A stretch of 23,265 nucleotides of DNA from Hyphomicrobiaceae bacterium UBA2767 (lineage in GTDB: Bacteria > Pseudomonadota > Alphaproteobacteria > Rhizobiales > Methyloligellaceae): contig DEIT01000055.1 in assembly GCA_002352635.1 (NCBI GenBank), positions 1-23,265 of the forward strand, written 5' to 3'. The notes under the pieces were generated by a model that was not told the DNA's origin, made no database searches, and worked only from the letters and a program-made list of their open reading frames with translations. Below, in pieces: positions 15,927 to 23,265 of the stretch. Position numbers and translations under genes: made by a program. Within the stretch, counting starts at the first letter, position 1. Every line of letters starts with the position of its first letter.

Positions 15927-16877
15927 ATGACGATTGCTTATACATTTCCAGGACAAGGAAGCCAGCAGGTCGGCATGGGTGCTGATCTTGCGGCGAACTT
16001 TGAGAGTGCGCGGCGCGTATTTGAAGAGGTCGACGATGCGCTTGGTCAAAGGCTATCCCATATCGCATGGGAGGGTCCTGAGGACACACTCACTCTGACG
16101 GAAAATGCCCAGCCCGCCCTCATGGCCGTTTCGCTCGCTACTGCCCGTGTCCTCGAAAACGAAAAGGGCATATCACTCAAGGATACCGCTCGTTTCGTTG
16201 CCGGCCATTCACTTGGCGAGTATTCGGCGCTCGCGGCCGCTGACGCTTTGAGCCTGGCGGACACCGCGCGCTTGCTGAAAACACGTGGCCAGGCGATGCA
16301 AGCGGCAGTGCCGGTAGGCGAGGGCGCTATGGCGGCGCTTCTAGGGCTCGATTTGGCAGATGCACAAAAACTCGCCGAAGCGGCAGCTCAAGGTGACGTA
16401 TGTGAAGCTGCAAATGACAATGCACCAGGTCAAGTGGTTGTCTCCGGCTCGAAGGCGGCAGTTGAGCGTGCCGTTGAAATGGCATCGGAATATGGTGCCC
16501 GCCGCGCAGTATTGTTGCCCGTGAGTGCCCCTTTCCATTGTGCGCTCATGCAGCCGGCAGCCGATGCAATGGCGGAGGCGCTGTCCAAAGTCGAAATCCG
16601 GTCTCCTGTCGTGCCACTCATTGCCAATGTTGTTGCCGGTGAGATTTCGGATCCGGAGGAAATTCGTTCCTGCCTCGTGGAACAGGTTACTGGTGCAGTC
16701 AGGTGGCGGGAGTCGGTTTTGTATATCGCCGGCGCCGGCGTGACGAGCGTTTATGAGATTGGCGCGGGGCGCGTTCTGACCGGCCTTGCGAGAAGAATTG
16801 AGCGCTCGCTCGAAGCGCTTTCCGTAGGAACGCCGGATGAAGTTGAGGCCGCGGCTGAAAAACTCAGGTCGGCGTGA
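15927..16877 (+). CDS. fabD: Malonyl-CoA:ACP transacylase
   Basis: The product moves malonyl groups from CoA to acyl carrier protein, feeding fatty-acid elongation. It has 316 residues, the usual length. FPGQGSQ at 7-13 supplies the oxyanion-hole glutamine Q10 or Q12, GHSLG at 93-97 carries the nucleophile S95, R120 of TRGQAM binds the malonyl carboxylate, and H204 in SAPFHCALM is the catalytic base. It heads the plus-strand fab cluster and diverges from rpsF. There is no obvious Shine-Dalgarno before the ATG at 15927, but the first residues (MTIAYTFPGQGSQ) are typical. FabG starts 19 bases after its stop. Confidence 0.97.
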   Translation: MTIAYTFPGQGSQQVGMGADLAANFESARRVFEEVDDALGQRLSHIAWEGPEDTLTLTENAQPALMAVSLATARVLENEKGISLKDTARFVAGHSLGEYSALAAADALSLADTARLLKTRGQAMQAAVPVGEGAMAALLGLDLADAQKLAEAAAQGDVCEAANDNAPGQVVVSGSKAAVERAVEMASEYGARRAVLLPVSAPFHCALMQPAADAMAEALSKVEIRSPVVPLIANVVAGEISDPEEIRSCLVEQVTGAVRWRESVLYIAGAGVTSVYEIGAGRVLTGLARRIERSLEALSVGTPDEVEAAAEKLRSA

Positions 16878-16896
16878 GTGGAAGGAAACAGGGATC

Positions 16897-17634
16897 ATGT
16901 TTGAGCTAACAGGAAAAGGCGCGCTTGTGACGGGAGCGAGCGGAGGCATTGGCGAGGCAATTGCTCGCGGCCTCCATGCCTCAGGCGCGATAGTGGCGAT
17001 TTCGGGCACGCGCGAGGAAAGGCTGAAAAGTCTGGCCGATGATCTGGGTGAGCGTGTGCATCCGCTGGTGTGCAATTTGCGTGATCGTGAGGCGGTTGCC
17101 AAACTGGCGGAGGAGGCGGACGCAGCCGTCGGCCAGGTCGATATTCTGGTCAACAATGCTGGTATCACTCGTGACAATCTCTATATGCGGATGACGGACG
17201 ATGAATGGGACGATGTTATCGCGGTCGACCTGACAGCGGCTTTCGTGCTTACACGCGGTGTGCTGCGCGGCATGATGCGGCGGCGCTTCGGGCGTGTAAT
17301 CAATATCGCTTCAATCAGCGGCATGATCGGCAATCCGGGCCAGCCGAATTATGCAGCTGCAAAAGCAGGCATGATCGGTATGACCAAGTCGCTTGCTCGT
17401 GAAGTTGCAACGCGCGGCATTACCGCCAATTGCATCGCTCCGGGCTTCATCGAAACGCCGATGACAGCGGCGTTGAACCAAAAGCAACTGGAAGCAATAC
17501 ACAGTGCAATTCCAACAAGCACCTTCGGGAAACCGGAAGATATATCGGCAGCGGCAGTGTATCTTGCCAGTGATGAAGCCAGCTATGTGACCGGCCATAC
17601 ACTTCATGTGAATGGCGGGATGATGATGGCGTAG
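16897..17634 (+). CDS. fabG: 3-oxoacyl-ACP reductase FabG
   Basis: The product is the NADPH-dependent reductase of the fatty-acid cycle, turning 3-oxoacyl-ACP into 3-hydroxyacyl-ACP. It has 245 residues. TGASGGIG at 12-19 is the cofactor turn, NNAG at 86-89 follows, and S139, Y152 and K156 (YAAAK) are catalytic; APGFIETPM (181-189) is strongly FabG-like. The start at 16897 is favoured over an in-frame ATG at 16837 because GGAAGG precedes it and the upstream codons overlap fabD. Position between fabD and acpP confirms the role over other SDRs. A 242-base gap separates it from acpP. Confidence 0.97.
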   Translation: MFELTGKGALVTGASGGIGEAIARGLHASGAIVAISGTREERLKSLADDLGERVHPLVCNLRDREAVAKLAEEADAAVGQVDILVNNAGITRDNLYMRMTDDEWDDVIAVDLTAAFVLTRGVLRGMMRRRFGRVINIASISGMIGNPGQPNYAAAKAGMIGMTKSLAREVATRGITANCIAPGFIETPMTAALNQKQLEAIHSAIPTSTFGKPEDISAAAVYLASDEASYVTGHTLHVNGGMMMA

Positions 17635-17686
17635 TATATGAAGCAAATAAGCGGTTGAATTTGACTGGGAACGGACTGTTCACGGG

Positions 17687-17706
17687 TATTCTGGTCAACC
17701 AGAATA
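17687..17706. promoter_or_regulatory. 20-base palindrome upstream of acpP (possible operator)
   Basis: TATTCTGGT and ACCAGAATA are perfect inverted arms separated by CA. The site lies 52 bases after the fabG stop and 170 bases before acpP. No T-run follows on either strand, which argues against an intrinsic terminator. A TTGACT hexamer (17661-17666) lies 20 bases upstream of TATTCT. Dyads of this size are typical binding sites for dimeric repressors, but no regulator gene is in the window. Confidence 0.4.
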
Positions 17707-17876
17707 AAGTGTGTTACGAAGCGGCCACTTTTCGGGGGGAGAGAAACGGTCGACCGTCCACAATTCCCGGACATTCAAACGCTTGGCTTGAAGCCGAAAG
17801 TAGAGTATCGCAGCGTAAACTTGTGGCATAAGCCGGCAATACGGGAGTTTGAGAACGATCATGGTGAGGCAATAAG

Positions 17877-18113
17877 ATGAGTGACATTTCAGAACGCGTT
17901 AGCAAAATCGTTGTGGAGCATCTGGGCGTCGAAGCAGACAAGGTGTCTGCAAACGCCAGTTTCATCGACGATCTTGGGGCCGATAGTCTTGATACTGTCG
18001 AGCTGGTGATGGCCTTTGAAGAAGAGTTCGGTTGCGAGATTCCGGACGATGCCGCCGAAACGATCCTGACAGTTGGCGATGCCGTCAAATTTCTTGAGAA
18101 GAATAGCTCTTAA
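17877..18113 (+). CDS. acpP: Acyl carrier protein
   Basis: The product is the 78-residue carrier that holds growing acyl chains on a phosphopantetheine arm. S37 in the GADSLDTVEL motif is the attachment site. The protein is strongly acidic and keeps the family length and four-helix pattern; IPDDAAETILTVGDAV in the C-terminal half is typical. A GGTGAGG ribosome-binding site lies about seven bases before the ATG. A five-codon reading frame (ATG GTG AGG CAA TAA) at 17861-17875 ends one base before the start codon. It sits 242 bases after fabG, room enough for a separate promoter, as is common for this very abundant protein. Confidence 0.98.
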   Translation: MSDISERVSKIVVEHLGVEADKVSANASFIDDLGADSLDTVELVMAFEEEFGCEIPDDAAETILTVGDAVKFLEKNSS

Positions 18114-18162
18114 TTCTACTTCACAATCGCCGATCCACCATTGACACTGTAACTTCTCAGGT

Positions 18163-18198
18163 GCGGGGCGCGGCGGCCCCCGCCAGGCTTCGCTGGTG
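18163..18198 (+). terminator. GC-rich hairpins in the acpP-fabF gap, possible weak terminator
   Basis: GCGGGG (18163-18168) pairs with CCCCGC (18178-18183) over a 9-base loop. A second, overlapping hairpin pairs CGCCAG (18181-18186) with CTGGTG (18193-18198), with one G-U pair. Only a four-T run (CTTTTAG) follows, about six bases later, so termination would be partial at most. Partial termination would allow more acpP than fabF message, which is inference. Confidence 0.3.
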
Positions 18199-18256
18199 TC
18201 GGACTTTTAGGTTGGGCACTTGGAGCGGAATGCATTGATCTGGCGGGCAAACAATC

Positions 18257-19522
18257 ATGCGACGTGTCGTCATTACAGGATTGGGTATCGTCTCGCCTCT
18301 CGGGTGCGGGGTCGAGCAGACATGGTCTCGACTCAAAGCGGGTGAAAACGCGGCGAAGCGCATTGAGACGTTTGATGTTTCAGACCTTTCCTGTCAGGTC
18401 GCGTGTGAAATTCCCCGTGGCGACGGCTCGAACGGCACCTACAATCCCGATGACTGGATGGAGCCAAAGGAACAACGCAAGGTCGATGACTTCATCATCT
18501 TTGCGATGGCGGCCGCGGATCAGGCTCTCGATGATGCGGAGTGGCATCCTGAGGCCGACGAAGACCAGGCTCGCTCCGGAGTGCTTATCGGTTCGGGGAT
18601 CGGCGGTCTTCAGGGCATAGAGAAAACTTCGCTTCTTATGGCGGAAAAGGGGCCGCGCCGCGTCAGCCCATTCTTTATTCCCGGACGCCTGATCAATCTG
18701 GCGTCGGGCCATGTGTCTATCCGTCACAGGCTGAAGGGCCCTAACCATTCGGTCGTTACCGCCTGTTCAACCGGTGCGCATGCCGTCGGCGACGCGGCGC
18801 GGCTGATTGCGCTCGACGATGCGGACGTGATGGTGGCCGGTGGTGCAGAGTCTCCTGTTTGCCGGCTGTCGATTGCAGGATTTGCCGCCTGCCGCGCGCT
18901 TTCAACACACTTCAACGATGAACCGGAGCGCGCCTCGCGTCCTTACGATAGGGATCGCGATGGCTTTGTCATGGGAGAGGGTGCCGGCATTGTTGTGCTC
19001 GAGGAGTTGGAGCATGCGCGTGCACGCGGTGCGAAGATCTACGGCGAGGTGGTTGGATATGGTTTGAGCGGTGATGCCTTCCACATCACGGCACCTGCCG
19101 AGTCTGGAGACGGGGCATTGCGTTGTATGCAGGCGGCCATCAAACGGGCCGGCATCGAAGCGTCAGATATCGACTATATCAACGCCCATGGCACCTCGAC
19201 GCCCATGGGTGACGAGATCGAACTGGCCGCCGTGGAGCGCCTGTTCGGAAATGCAGCCGGAAAGTTGACCATGTCGTCCACCAAGTCCGCGATAGGACAT
19301 CTGCTCGGGGCGGCGGGTGCGGTTGAGACGATTTTTTCGTTGTTGTCCATACGAGACAATATTGCGCCGCCGACGCTCAATCTCGACCACCCGTCTGTCG
19401 AAACCGTGATTGATTTGGTGCCCCACGAGGCACAAGAACGCCAAATTGATACCGTATTAAGCAACTCGTTTGGCTTTGGTGGTACCAATGCCTCGCTGAT
19501 TTTGCGGCGAGTCGAGGCTTAG
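18257..19522 (+). CDS. fabF: 3-oxoacyl-ACP synthase II
   Basis: The product condenses malonyl-ACP with acyl-ACP in fatty-acid elongation. It has 421 residues, slightly above the E. coli length of 413. The Cys-His-His triad is complete: C170 in VVTACSTGAHAVGDA, H311 in NAHGTSTPMGD and H348 in SAIGHLLGAAGA. GFGGTNASL near the C-terminus is the glycine-rich loop of the family. The ATG at 18257 gives the standard MRRVVITGLGIVSPLG N-terminus; the Shine-Dalgarno is weak. It follows acpP by 143 bases and precedes mltG by 95 bases. Confidence 0.97.
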   Translation: MRRVVITGLGIVSPLGCGVEQTWSRLKAGENAAKRIETFDVSDLSCQVACEIPRGDGSNGTYNPDDWMEPKEQRKVDDFIIFAMAAADQALDDAEWHPEADEDQARSGVLIGSGIGGLQGIEKTSLLMAEKGPRRVSPFFIPGRLINLASGHVSIRHRLKGPNHSVVTACSTGAHAVGDAARLIALDDADVMVAGGAESPVCRLSIAGFAACRALSTHFNDEPERASRPYDRDRDGFVMGEGAGIVVLEELEHARARGAKIYGEVVGYGLSGDAFHITAPAESGDGALRCMQAAIKRAGIEASDIDYINAHGTSTPMGDEIELAAVERLFGNAAGKLTMSSTKSAIGHLLGAAGAVETIFSLLSIRDNIAPPTLNLDHPSVETVIDLVPHEAQERQIDTVLSNSFGFGGTNASLILRRVEA

Positions 19523-19617
19523 TTCTCTCGATTTCCAAAATGTTTTGATGCCCGCCATCCGTCCTTTCGCCATAATTGGCGTGGAATTTTCGTGGGTTGA
19601 AAAGGTATAAGTTGAAT

Positions 19618-21126
19618 ATGTCGAATCATGGCGACTATCTCTATGAGGATGGCCCCCGTTCCGGTCTAACTGCCATGGCAGCAAATGACGATCTCAATGA
19701 CGGGTACCGGGCGCGCAGTCCGGCTGAGGCGCTAGAGCCTGCGCGCGCACCTGAGCCGCCGAGCGGACACAGGCGCCGGCGCACGCACCCGTTTTTGATC
19801 CTCTTGAATGGGGCTATGACGCTTGCGGTCGTGGCGATGCTGGGGCTGTGGGGGGTAATCTATTACGGGAAGCGCCAGTTCGATACTAAAGGTCCGCTTG
19901 GTCATTCGACGGTGTTTGTTATTCCCAAAGGCGAAGGGCTGCGGGCTATTGCCGAACGTTTGGAGCGCGAAAATATTATCTCGGACCAGCTGACGTTTTT
20001 GGGCACCGCTCATTACTTCGGCGTTCAGGGTGATCTTAAGGCCGGTGAGTATGAAATCCGCAAGCACTCGAGCATGCGTGAAGTGCTCGACAAGCTGGTC
20101 TCGGGGCGGGCTGTCCTGCACAAGGTCAGCATTCCTGAGGGTCTGACCAGCGAGCAAATTGTTGCGCGGCTCAATGGACATGGGATGCTCAAGGGCGAAA
20201 TTGCACAGATTCCCGAAGAAGGCACATTGCTGCCTGATACCTATAAATTTTCCCGTCATATGACCCGCCAGGATCTGATTGATCGTATGAAGGCGGAGCA
20301 GCAGAAGTTTGTTGCACAGCTTTGGGAGAAACGGAAAGCGGACCTGCCGATATCAACGCCGCGCGAAGCGATCATCCTTGCTTCGATCGTGGAAAAGGAA
20401 ACCGGCCGCGCCGATGAGCGCGCACGTATCGCAGGCGTTTTCGTCAATCGCCTGAAAAAAGGGATTCCGCTTCAATCCGATCCTACCGTTATTTATGGGC
20501 TCGTAGGTGGCAAAGGGAAGCTCGGACGCGGCATACTCAGGAGTGAGTTGCAGCAGGAGACGCCCTACAATACCTACAAGGTCAAGGGGCTGACCCCGAC
20601 ACCGATTGCTAATCCGGGCAGGGCGGCAATCGAAGCCGTTCTCAATCCGGCCCAGACCAACGATCTGTTTTTCGTAGCGGACGGCACAGGCGGTCACGCT
20701 TTCGCGCCCAGCCTGGCGAAGCACAATCAAAACGTGGTTGTTTGGCGCAGGATCGAACGTGAACGCCGCGAAAAGGCAGAGGCTGAAGCCAGGGCCAAGG
20801 CGTTGGCGGAAGCGGGCGGCGGAGATGGCGAGAAGCAGGCTGATGGAGCGGTTGCTTCATTGCCCGATCTGTCGACAGCCAGACTGCCCGCAGGAAACCT
20901 GACTGTGAATCCCGCTATATCCGGCTTGTCTGCCGATACTGCTCCAGGTGGTGTTGACGGCAATATTCTGGAGGGCCTGTCCATCAAGCTTCCTGCACCC
21001 GGCGACGCTGTGTCGTATTCGACCGCATCTCCGACGGCACCTCAGGCGCCATCTGCACCGTCAGCGGTGGCAAGAGCGGGGGATGGAGCTGCGATACCGC
21101 TCCCGAAGCGTAAACCCAAGCGCTAG
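19618..21126 (+). CDS. mltG: Endolytic murein transglycosylase MltG (YceG family)
   Basis: The product is an inner-membrane enzyme that cuts nascent glycan strands and is thought to set their length. From the ATG at 19618 it has 502 residues: an unstructured cytoplasmic part (1-55), a membrane helix at about 58-83, a LysM-like part (about 95-165), and the YceG catalytic domain to about 380. The catalytic glutamate is E259 of ASIVEKETG; LQSDPTVIYG (285-294), YNTYKVKGLTPTPIANPG and FFVADGTGGHAF are family landmarks. After residue 380 comes a charged helix (ERERREKAEAEARAKALAEA), then about 100 residues rich in Ala, Pro and Ser, ending in PKRKPKR; E. coli MltG has 340 residues. TTG codons at 19576 and 19612 are alternative starts; AAGG at 19602-19605 is better spaced for 19612. 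Confidence 0.94.
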   Translation: MSNHGDYLYEDGPRSGLTAMAANDDLNDGYRARSPAEALEPARAPEPPSGHRRRRTHPFLILLNGAMTLAVVAMLGLWGVIYYGKRQFDTKGPLGHSTVFVIPKGEGLRAIAERLERENIISDQLTFLGTAHYFGVQGDLKAGEYEIRKHSSMREVLDKLVSGRAVLHKVSIPEGLTSEQIVARLNGHGMLKGEIAQIPEEGTLLPDTYKFSRHMTRQDLIDRMKAEQQKFVAQLWEKRKADLPISTPREAIILASIVEKETGRADERARIAGVFVNRLKKGIPLQSDPTVIYGLVGGKGKLGRGILRSELQQETPYNTYKVKGLTPTPIANPGRAAIEAVLNPAQTNDLFFVADGTGGHAFAPSLAKHNQNVVVWRRIERERREKAEAEARAKALAEAGGGDGEKQADGAVASLPDLSTARLPAGNLTVNPAISGLSADTAPGGVDGNILEGLSIKLPAPGDAVSYSTASPTAPQAPSAPSAVARAGDGAAIPLPKRKPKR

Positions 21127-21241
21127 TTCACATCGACAGTCAGCTGTTTCAAAACGTCAAAGTTGAGAGCCTGCAGTGCTCATGGCTTGTTGACCGGCTC
21201 ATCACGACTTAAAGTTTGGCATGGGTATGCAGTGAGTCGCA

Positions 21242-21273
21242 GGCAGGGACCTCTTGGCCCGATAGTTCCTGCC
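21242..21273 (+). promoter_or_regulatory. Hairpin in the mltG-yicC gap
   Basis: GGCAGGGA (21242-21249) pairs with TTCCTGCC (21266-21273) as an 8-pair stem with one G-U pair and a 16-base loop. It lies in a 177-base gap and ends 30 bases before the yicC start. No T-run follows, so it looks like a leader structure rather than a terminator. A TTGACC (21190-21195) lies upstream without a convincing -10 box. Confidence 0.3.
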
Positions 21274-21303
21274 TCGGTGCAGGGATGAGGCTGGGGGCTG
21301 TCA

Positions 21304-22191
21304 ATGACATTGAAGAGTATGACGGGTTTTGCCCGCAGTGACGGTCACCATGATTTGCATTCATGGGCCTGGGAAATCCGCACGGTCAATGGGCGCGGAC
21401 TCGATATCAGGCTGCGGTTGCCTTCCGGATACGACGCCATTGAACAGCCGGTGAGGGAGGCCTGCAAGAAACGCCTCGCGCGAGGCAACTGTTCTGTAAC
21501 GCTCGCCATGCAGCGCGACACATCCAATGTCGTGGCGCGGCTCAACGAGGATATGTTCAGACAGGTTGCCGATGCTGCCGCAAAGGCCAGCGGGATGGTG
21601 GATGCGGCCCCGCCAACCTTGGATGGCCTGCTGTCTCTGCGGGGCGTGATCGAGATGGGGGAAGTGGAGGAAAGTGAAGCCGAGGCACAAGCCCGATCGG
21701 ACGCGGTTCTTCAGAGTTTCACCAGTGCGCTGGATGCGGTCGTTTTGGCGCGCGAGGATGAGGGCAAGCATCTGGCTGCCGTGATTGTCGCGCTGCTTCA
21801 GGAAATCGAATCCCTCGTCATAAGGATTGAAAATGCGCCTGCGCGCACCCCGGAGGCGATTGCGTCCAAGTTGCATGAGCAGGTGGCCAAACTATTGGGC
21901 GAAGACTCGAGTTTCGATGAACAGCGCTTGCATCAAGAAGCCGTGCTCCTTGCGGCAAAGGTTGATGTCGAGGAGGAGCTTGCCCGGCTCAAAGCCCATA
22001 TTGCTGCAGCAAACCAGTTGCTTGAGAGTGACGAGCCGGTCGGGCGACGCTTCGAGTTTCTGTCCCAGGAGTTCAACCGGGAAGCCAATACCATTTGTTC
22101 AAAATCAAATGATACAGAGATCACGCAAGCTGGATTGGCGCTCAAAGCAGCCATCGACCGGCTGCGCGAACAGGTACAGAATATTGAATAG
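21304..22191 (+). CDS. YicC family endoribonuclease
   Basis: This 295-residue protein starts MTLKSMTGFAR, the hallmark N-terminus of the YicC family, followed by the conserved WEIRTVNGRGLDIRLRLP region (about 22-40). The C-terminal part holds DEQRLHQEAVLLAAKVDVEEEL and the RRFEFLSQEFNREANTICSKS block (DUF1732), both typical. E. coli YicC is an endoribonuclease connected with decay of small RNAs; the substrate here is unknown. Alphaproteobacteria commonly keep it between mltG and gmk, as seen. The ATG at 21304 is supported by the N-terminal motif. It overlaps the likely gmk start by eight bases. Confidence 0.94.
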   Translation: MTLKSMTGFARSDGHHDLHSWAWEIRTVNGRGLDIRLRLPSGYDAIEQPVREACKKRLARGNCSVTLAMQRDTSNVVARLNEDMFRQVADAAAKASGMVDAAPPTLDGLLSLRGVIEMGEVEESEAEAQARSDAVLQSFTSALDAVVLAREDEGKHLAAVIVALLQEIESLVIRIENAPARTPEAIASKLHEQVAKLLGEDSSFDEQRLHQEAVLLAAKVDVEEELARLKAHIAAANQLLESDEPVGRRFEFLSQEFNREANTICSKSNDTEITQAGLALKAAIDRLREQVQNIE

Positions 22192-22822
22192 CCAGAACCC
22201 AAATATCGACAGACGTGGTTTGATGCTGGTGCTGTCGTCGCCGTCCGGCGCGGGCAAAACGACGCTTTCACGTATGTTGCTCGAGGCCGAGGCCGAACTG
22301 GAAATGTCGGTGTCGGTGACAACACGGCCGATGCGTCCGGGCGAGGTGGACGGTAAGGACTATATATTCAAGGACAAACAGGAATTCGCCACGATGCGCG
22401 ACAATGGTGAATTGCTGGAATGGGCGGAAGTATTTGGCAACTGCTATGGCACTCCAAAAGCAGCCGTGAGCGAAGCGCTTGTAGGCGGCTGCGATATCCT
22501 CTTTGATATTGACTGGCAAGGGACCCAGCAGCTGCGAGAAAGTATGAGCAAAGACATTGTAAGTGTCTTCCTTTTGCCGCCATCGGCGAAGGCGCTCTCA
22601 GAACGCCTTAAAACGCGGGCTCAGGACCCACCTGATGTGGTAGCAGACAGGATGAGCAAGGCCTCAGATGAGCTGAGCCACTGGGCCGAATACGACTACA
22701 TTATCGTCAATCATGAACTTGCAGAGAGCCTTCAAGAGCTTCGGGGAGTGCTCGCTGCAGAGCGGCTTAAGCGTCGCACAGGGTTGGCAGAATTCGTACG
22801 GCAACTTCAGGCGGATCTTTAG
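22184..22822 (+). CDS. gmk: Guanylate kinase
   Basis: The product phosphorylates GMP to GDP. The P-loop SPSGAGKT is at 19-26 when the TTG at 22184 is used, and TTRPMRPGEVDGKDY follows as the GMP-binding segment; DIDWQGTQQL is the Walker B-like block. I chose TTG 22184 (212 residues) because alphaproteobacterial Gmk usually has several residues before RRGLMLVLSSPSG and because AGG lies nine bases upstream. The alternative ATG at 22223 gives 199 residues and keeps all motifs. Reading frames that extend further upstream, to 21827, are out of frame within yicC and not credible. It overlaps yicC by eight bases and converges with rsmA, 14 bases between stops. Confidence 0.95.
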   Translation: MNSQNPNIDRRGLMLVLSSPSGAGKTTLSRMLLEAEAELEMSVSVTTRPMRPGEVDGKDYIFKDKQEFATMRDNGELLEWAEVFGNCYGTPKAAVSEALVGGCDILFDIDWQGTQQLRESMSKDIVSVFLLPPSAKALSERLKTRAQDPPDVVADRMSKASDELSHWAEYDYIIVNHELAESLQELRGVLAAERLKRRTGLAEFVRQLQADL

Positions 22823-22836
22823 GTAAACGACATAAC

Positions 22837-23265
22837 TCATTGATCTATCAAATGTTTATGCCATTCATAGCTCAATGCGCAGAATTGACTGACGGATAGG
22901 GCCTCCGCGCGCAGGGTCGGATCAATGCCGACAATTTCGAGAACATTTTCAGGGTTCAACATCATTTTCTTGAGGCTCTGACGCAGCATTTTTCGGCGTT
23001 GTCCGAACGCGGCCGCAACGACTTTCTCCAGGGTCGCACGCGATCCGGCCGGTTGCGGCTCGGCAATAGGTACGAATTCGACAAGGCTGGAGTCGACTTT
23101 TGGCGCGGGGGTAAAGGCGCGGGGCGGCAGCGACAGGACGATACGCGGGGTGGTGCGCCATTGAGCAAACACAGACAGCCGACCGTAACTCTTGGTGTTT
23201 GGCTCCGACACAATACGCTCCGCCACTTCACGCTGAAACATGAGGACCATCCGGTCGTACCAGGG
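22837..23265 (-). CDS. rsmA: 16S rRNA dimethyladenosine transferase RsmA/KsgA (5' part cut off)
   Basis: The frame is open to the window edge and gives the last 142 residues. PWYDRMVLMFQREVAERI at the edge is the region just after the NLPY motif of KsgA; NLPY itself is outside the window. Then follow YGRLSVFAQW, the P-rich segment FTPAPKVDSSLVEF and, in the C-terminal helical domain, AAFGQRRKMLRQSLK, all family-typical. The enzyme dimethylates two adjacent adenines in the 3' terminal hairpin of 16S rRNA late in small-subunit assembly. An internal Met at 23250 should not be taken as the start. It converges on gmk with only 14 bases between stops and no visible terminator. Confidence 0.95.
   Translation of the reverse strand, partial: PWYDRMVLMFQREVAERIVSEPNTKSYGRLSVFAQWRTTPRIVLSLPPRAFTPAPKVDSSLVEFVPIAEPQPAGSRATLEKVVAAAFGQRRKMLRQSLKKMMLNPENVLEIVGIDPTLRAEALSVSQFCALSYEWHKHLIDQ

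Noticed and set aside
19568..19590. Possible intrinsic terminator after fabF (CGCCA-TAAT-TGGCG, then TGGAATTTT)
   Set aside because: The stem has only five pairs and the T-run is short and interrupted.
21827..22822. Long reading of gmk from 21827
   Set aside because: The first 119 codons lie out of frame inside yicC and give Arg/Ser-rich sequence unlike guanylate kinase; the real start is near 22184 or 22223.
1..23265. Mobile elements, CRISPR arrays, tRNA genes, phage or defence genes
   Set aside because: No transposase or integrase-like protein, no regularly spaced repeats and no tRNA-like cloverleaf was seen; all genes are conserved core genes in standard order.

Overview
The window is an ordinary stretch of alphaproteobacterial core chromosome, most likely from the Hyphomicrobiales or a close relative such as the Parvibaculum group. 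The evidence is gene order: D-Ala-D-Ala carboxypeptidase-tmk-holB-metG-tatD-MBL hydrolase, then purF-cvpA-radA-alr-dnaB-rplI-DUF2232-rpsR-rpsF on the other strand, then fabD-fabG-acpP-fabF-mltG-yicC-gmk. Base composition looks moderately GC-rich throughout. I see no tRNA or rRNA gene, insertion sequence, prophage, CRISPR array, toxin-antitoxin pair or defence locus. Coding density is very high and many genes overlap by 1 to 13 bases.

Region 1 (1-5579, plus strand) is one compact run. It holds the 3' part of a D-alanyl-D-alanine carboxypeptidase gene, thymidylate kinase, the DNA polymerase III delta' subunit, methionyl-tRNA synthetase, a TatD nuclease and a PhnP-like metallo-beta-lactamase-fold hydrolase. 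From tmk to the hydrolase the only real gap is 57 bases before metG. It converges on region 2 with 16 bases between stop codons.

Region 2 (5596-15563, minus strand) is read from rpsF leftwards. The genes are ribosomal proteins S6 and S18, a YybS/DUF2232-type membrane protein, ribosomal protein L9, replicative helicase DnaB, alanine racemase, RadA, CvpA, PurF and a short-chain dehydrogenase. Gaps of 232 bases (rplI-dnaB) and 126 bases (radA-cvpA) suggest internal promoters. S6 and L9 carry long, charged, probably disordered C-terminal tails.

Region 3 (15927-22822, plus strand) diverges from rpsF across a 363-base control region. It holds a fatty-acid synthesis cluster (fabD, fabG, acpP, fabF), then mltG, yicC and gmk. 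It converges on the 3' part of rsmA/ksgA (minus strand, cut by the window end), with 14 bases between stops.

I did not find a new multi-gene system. The most interesting signals are regulatory. The rpsF leader can form either of two mutually exclusive inverted-repeat pairings, one of which covers the rpsF Shine-Dalgarno sequence. A near-perfect 20-base palindrome lies upstream of acpP. The uncharacterised YybS-like membrane gene inside the S18/L9 cluster is the best candidate for unknown biology.
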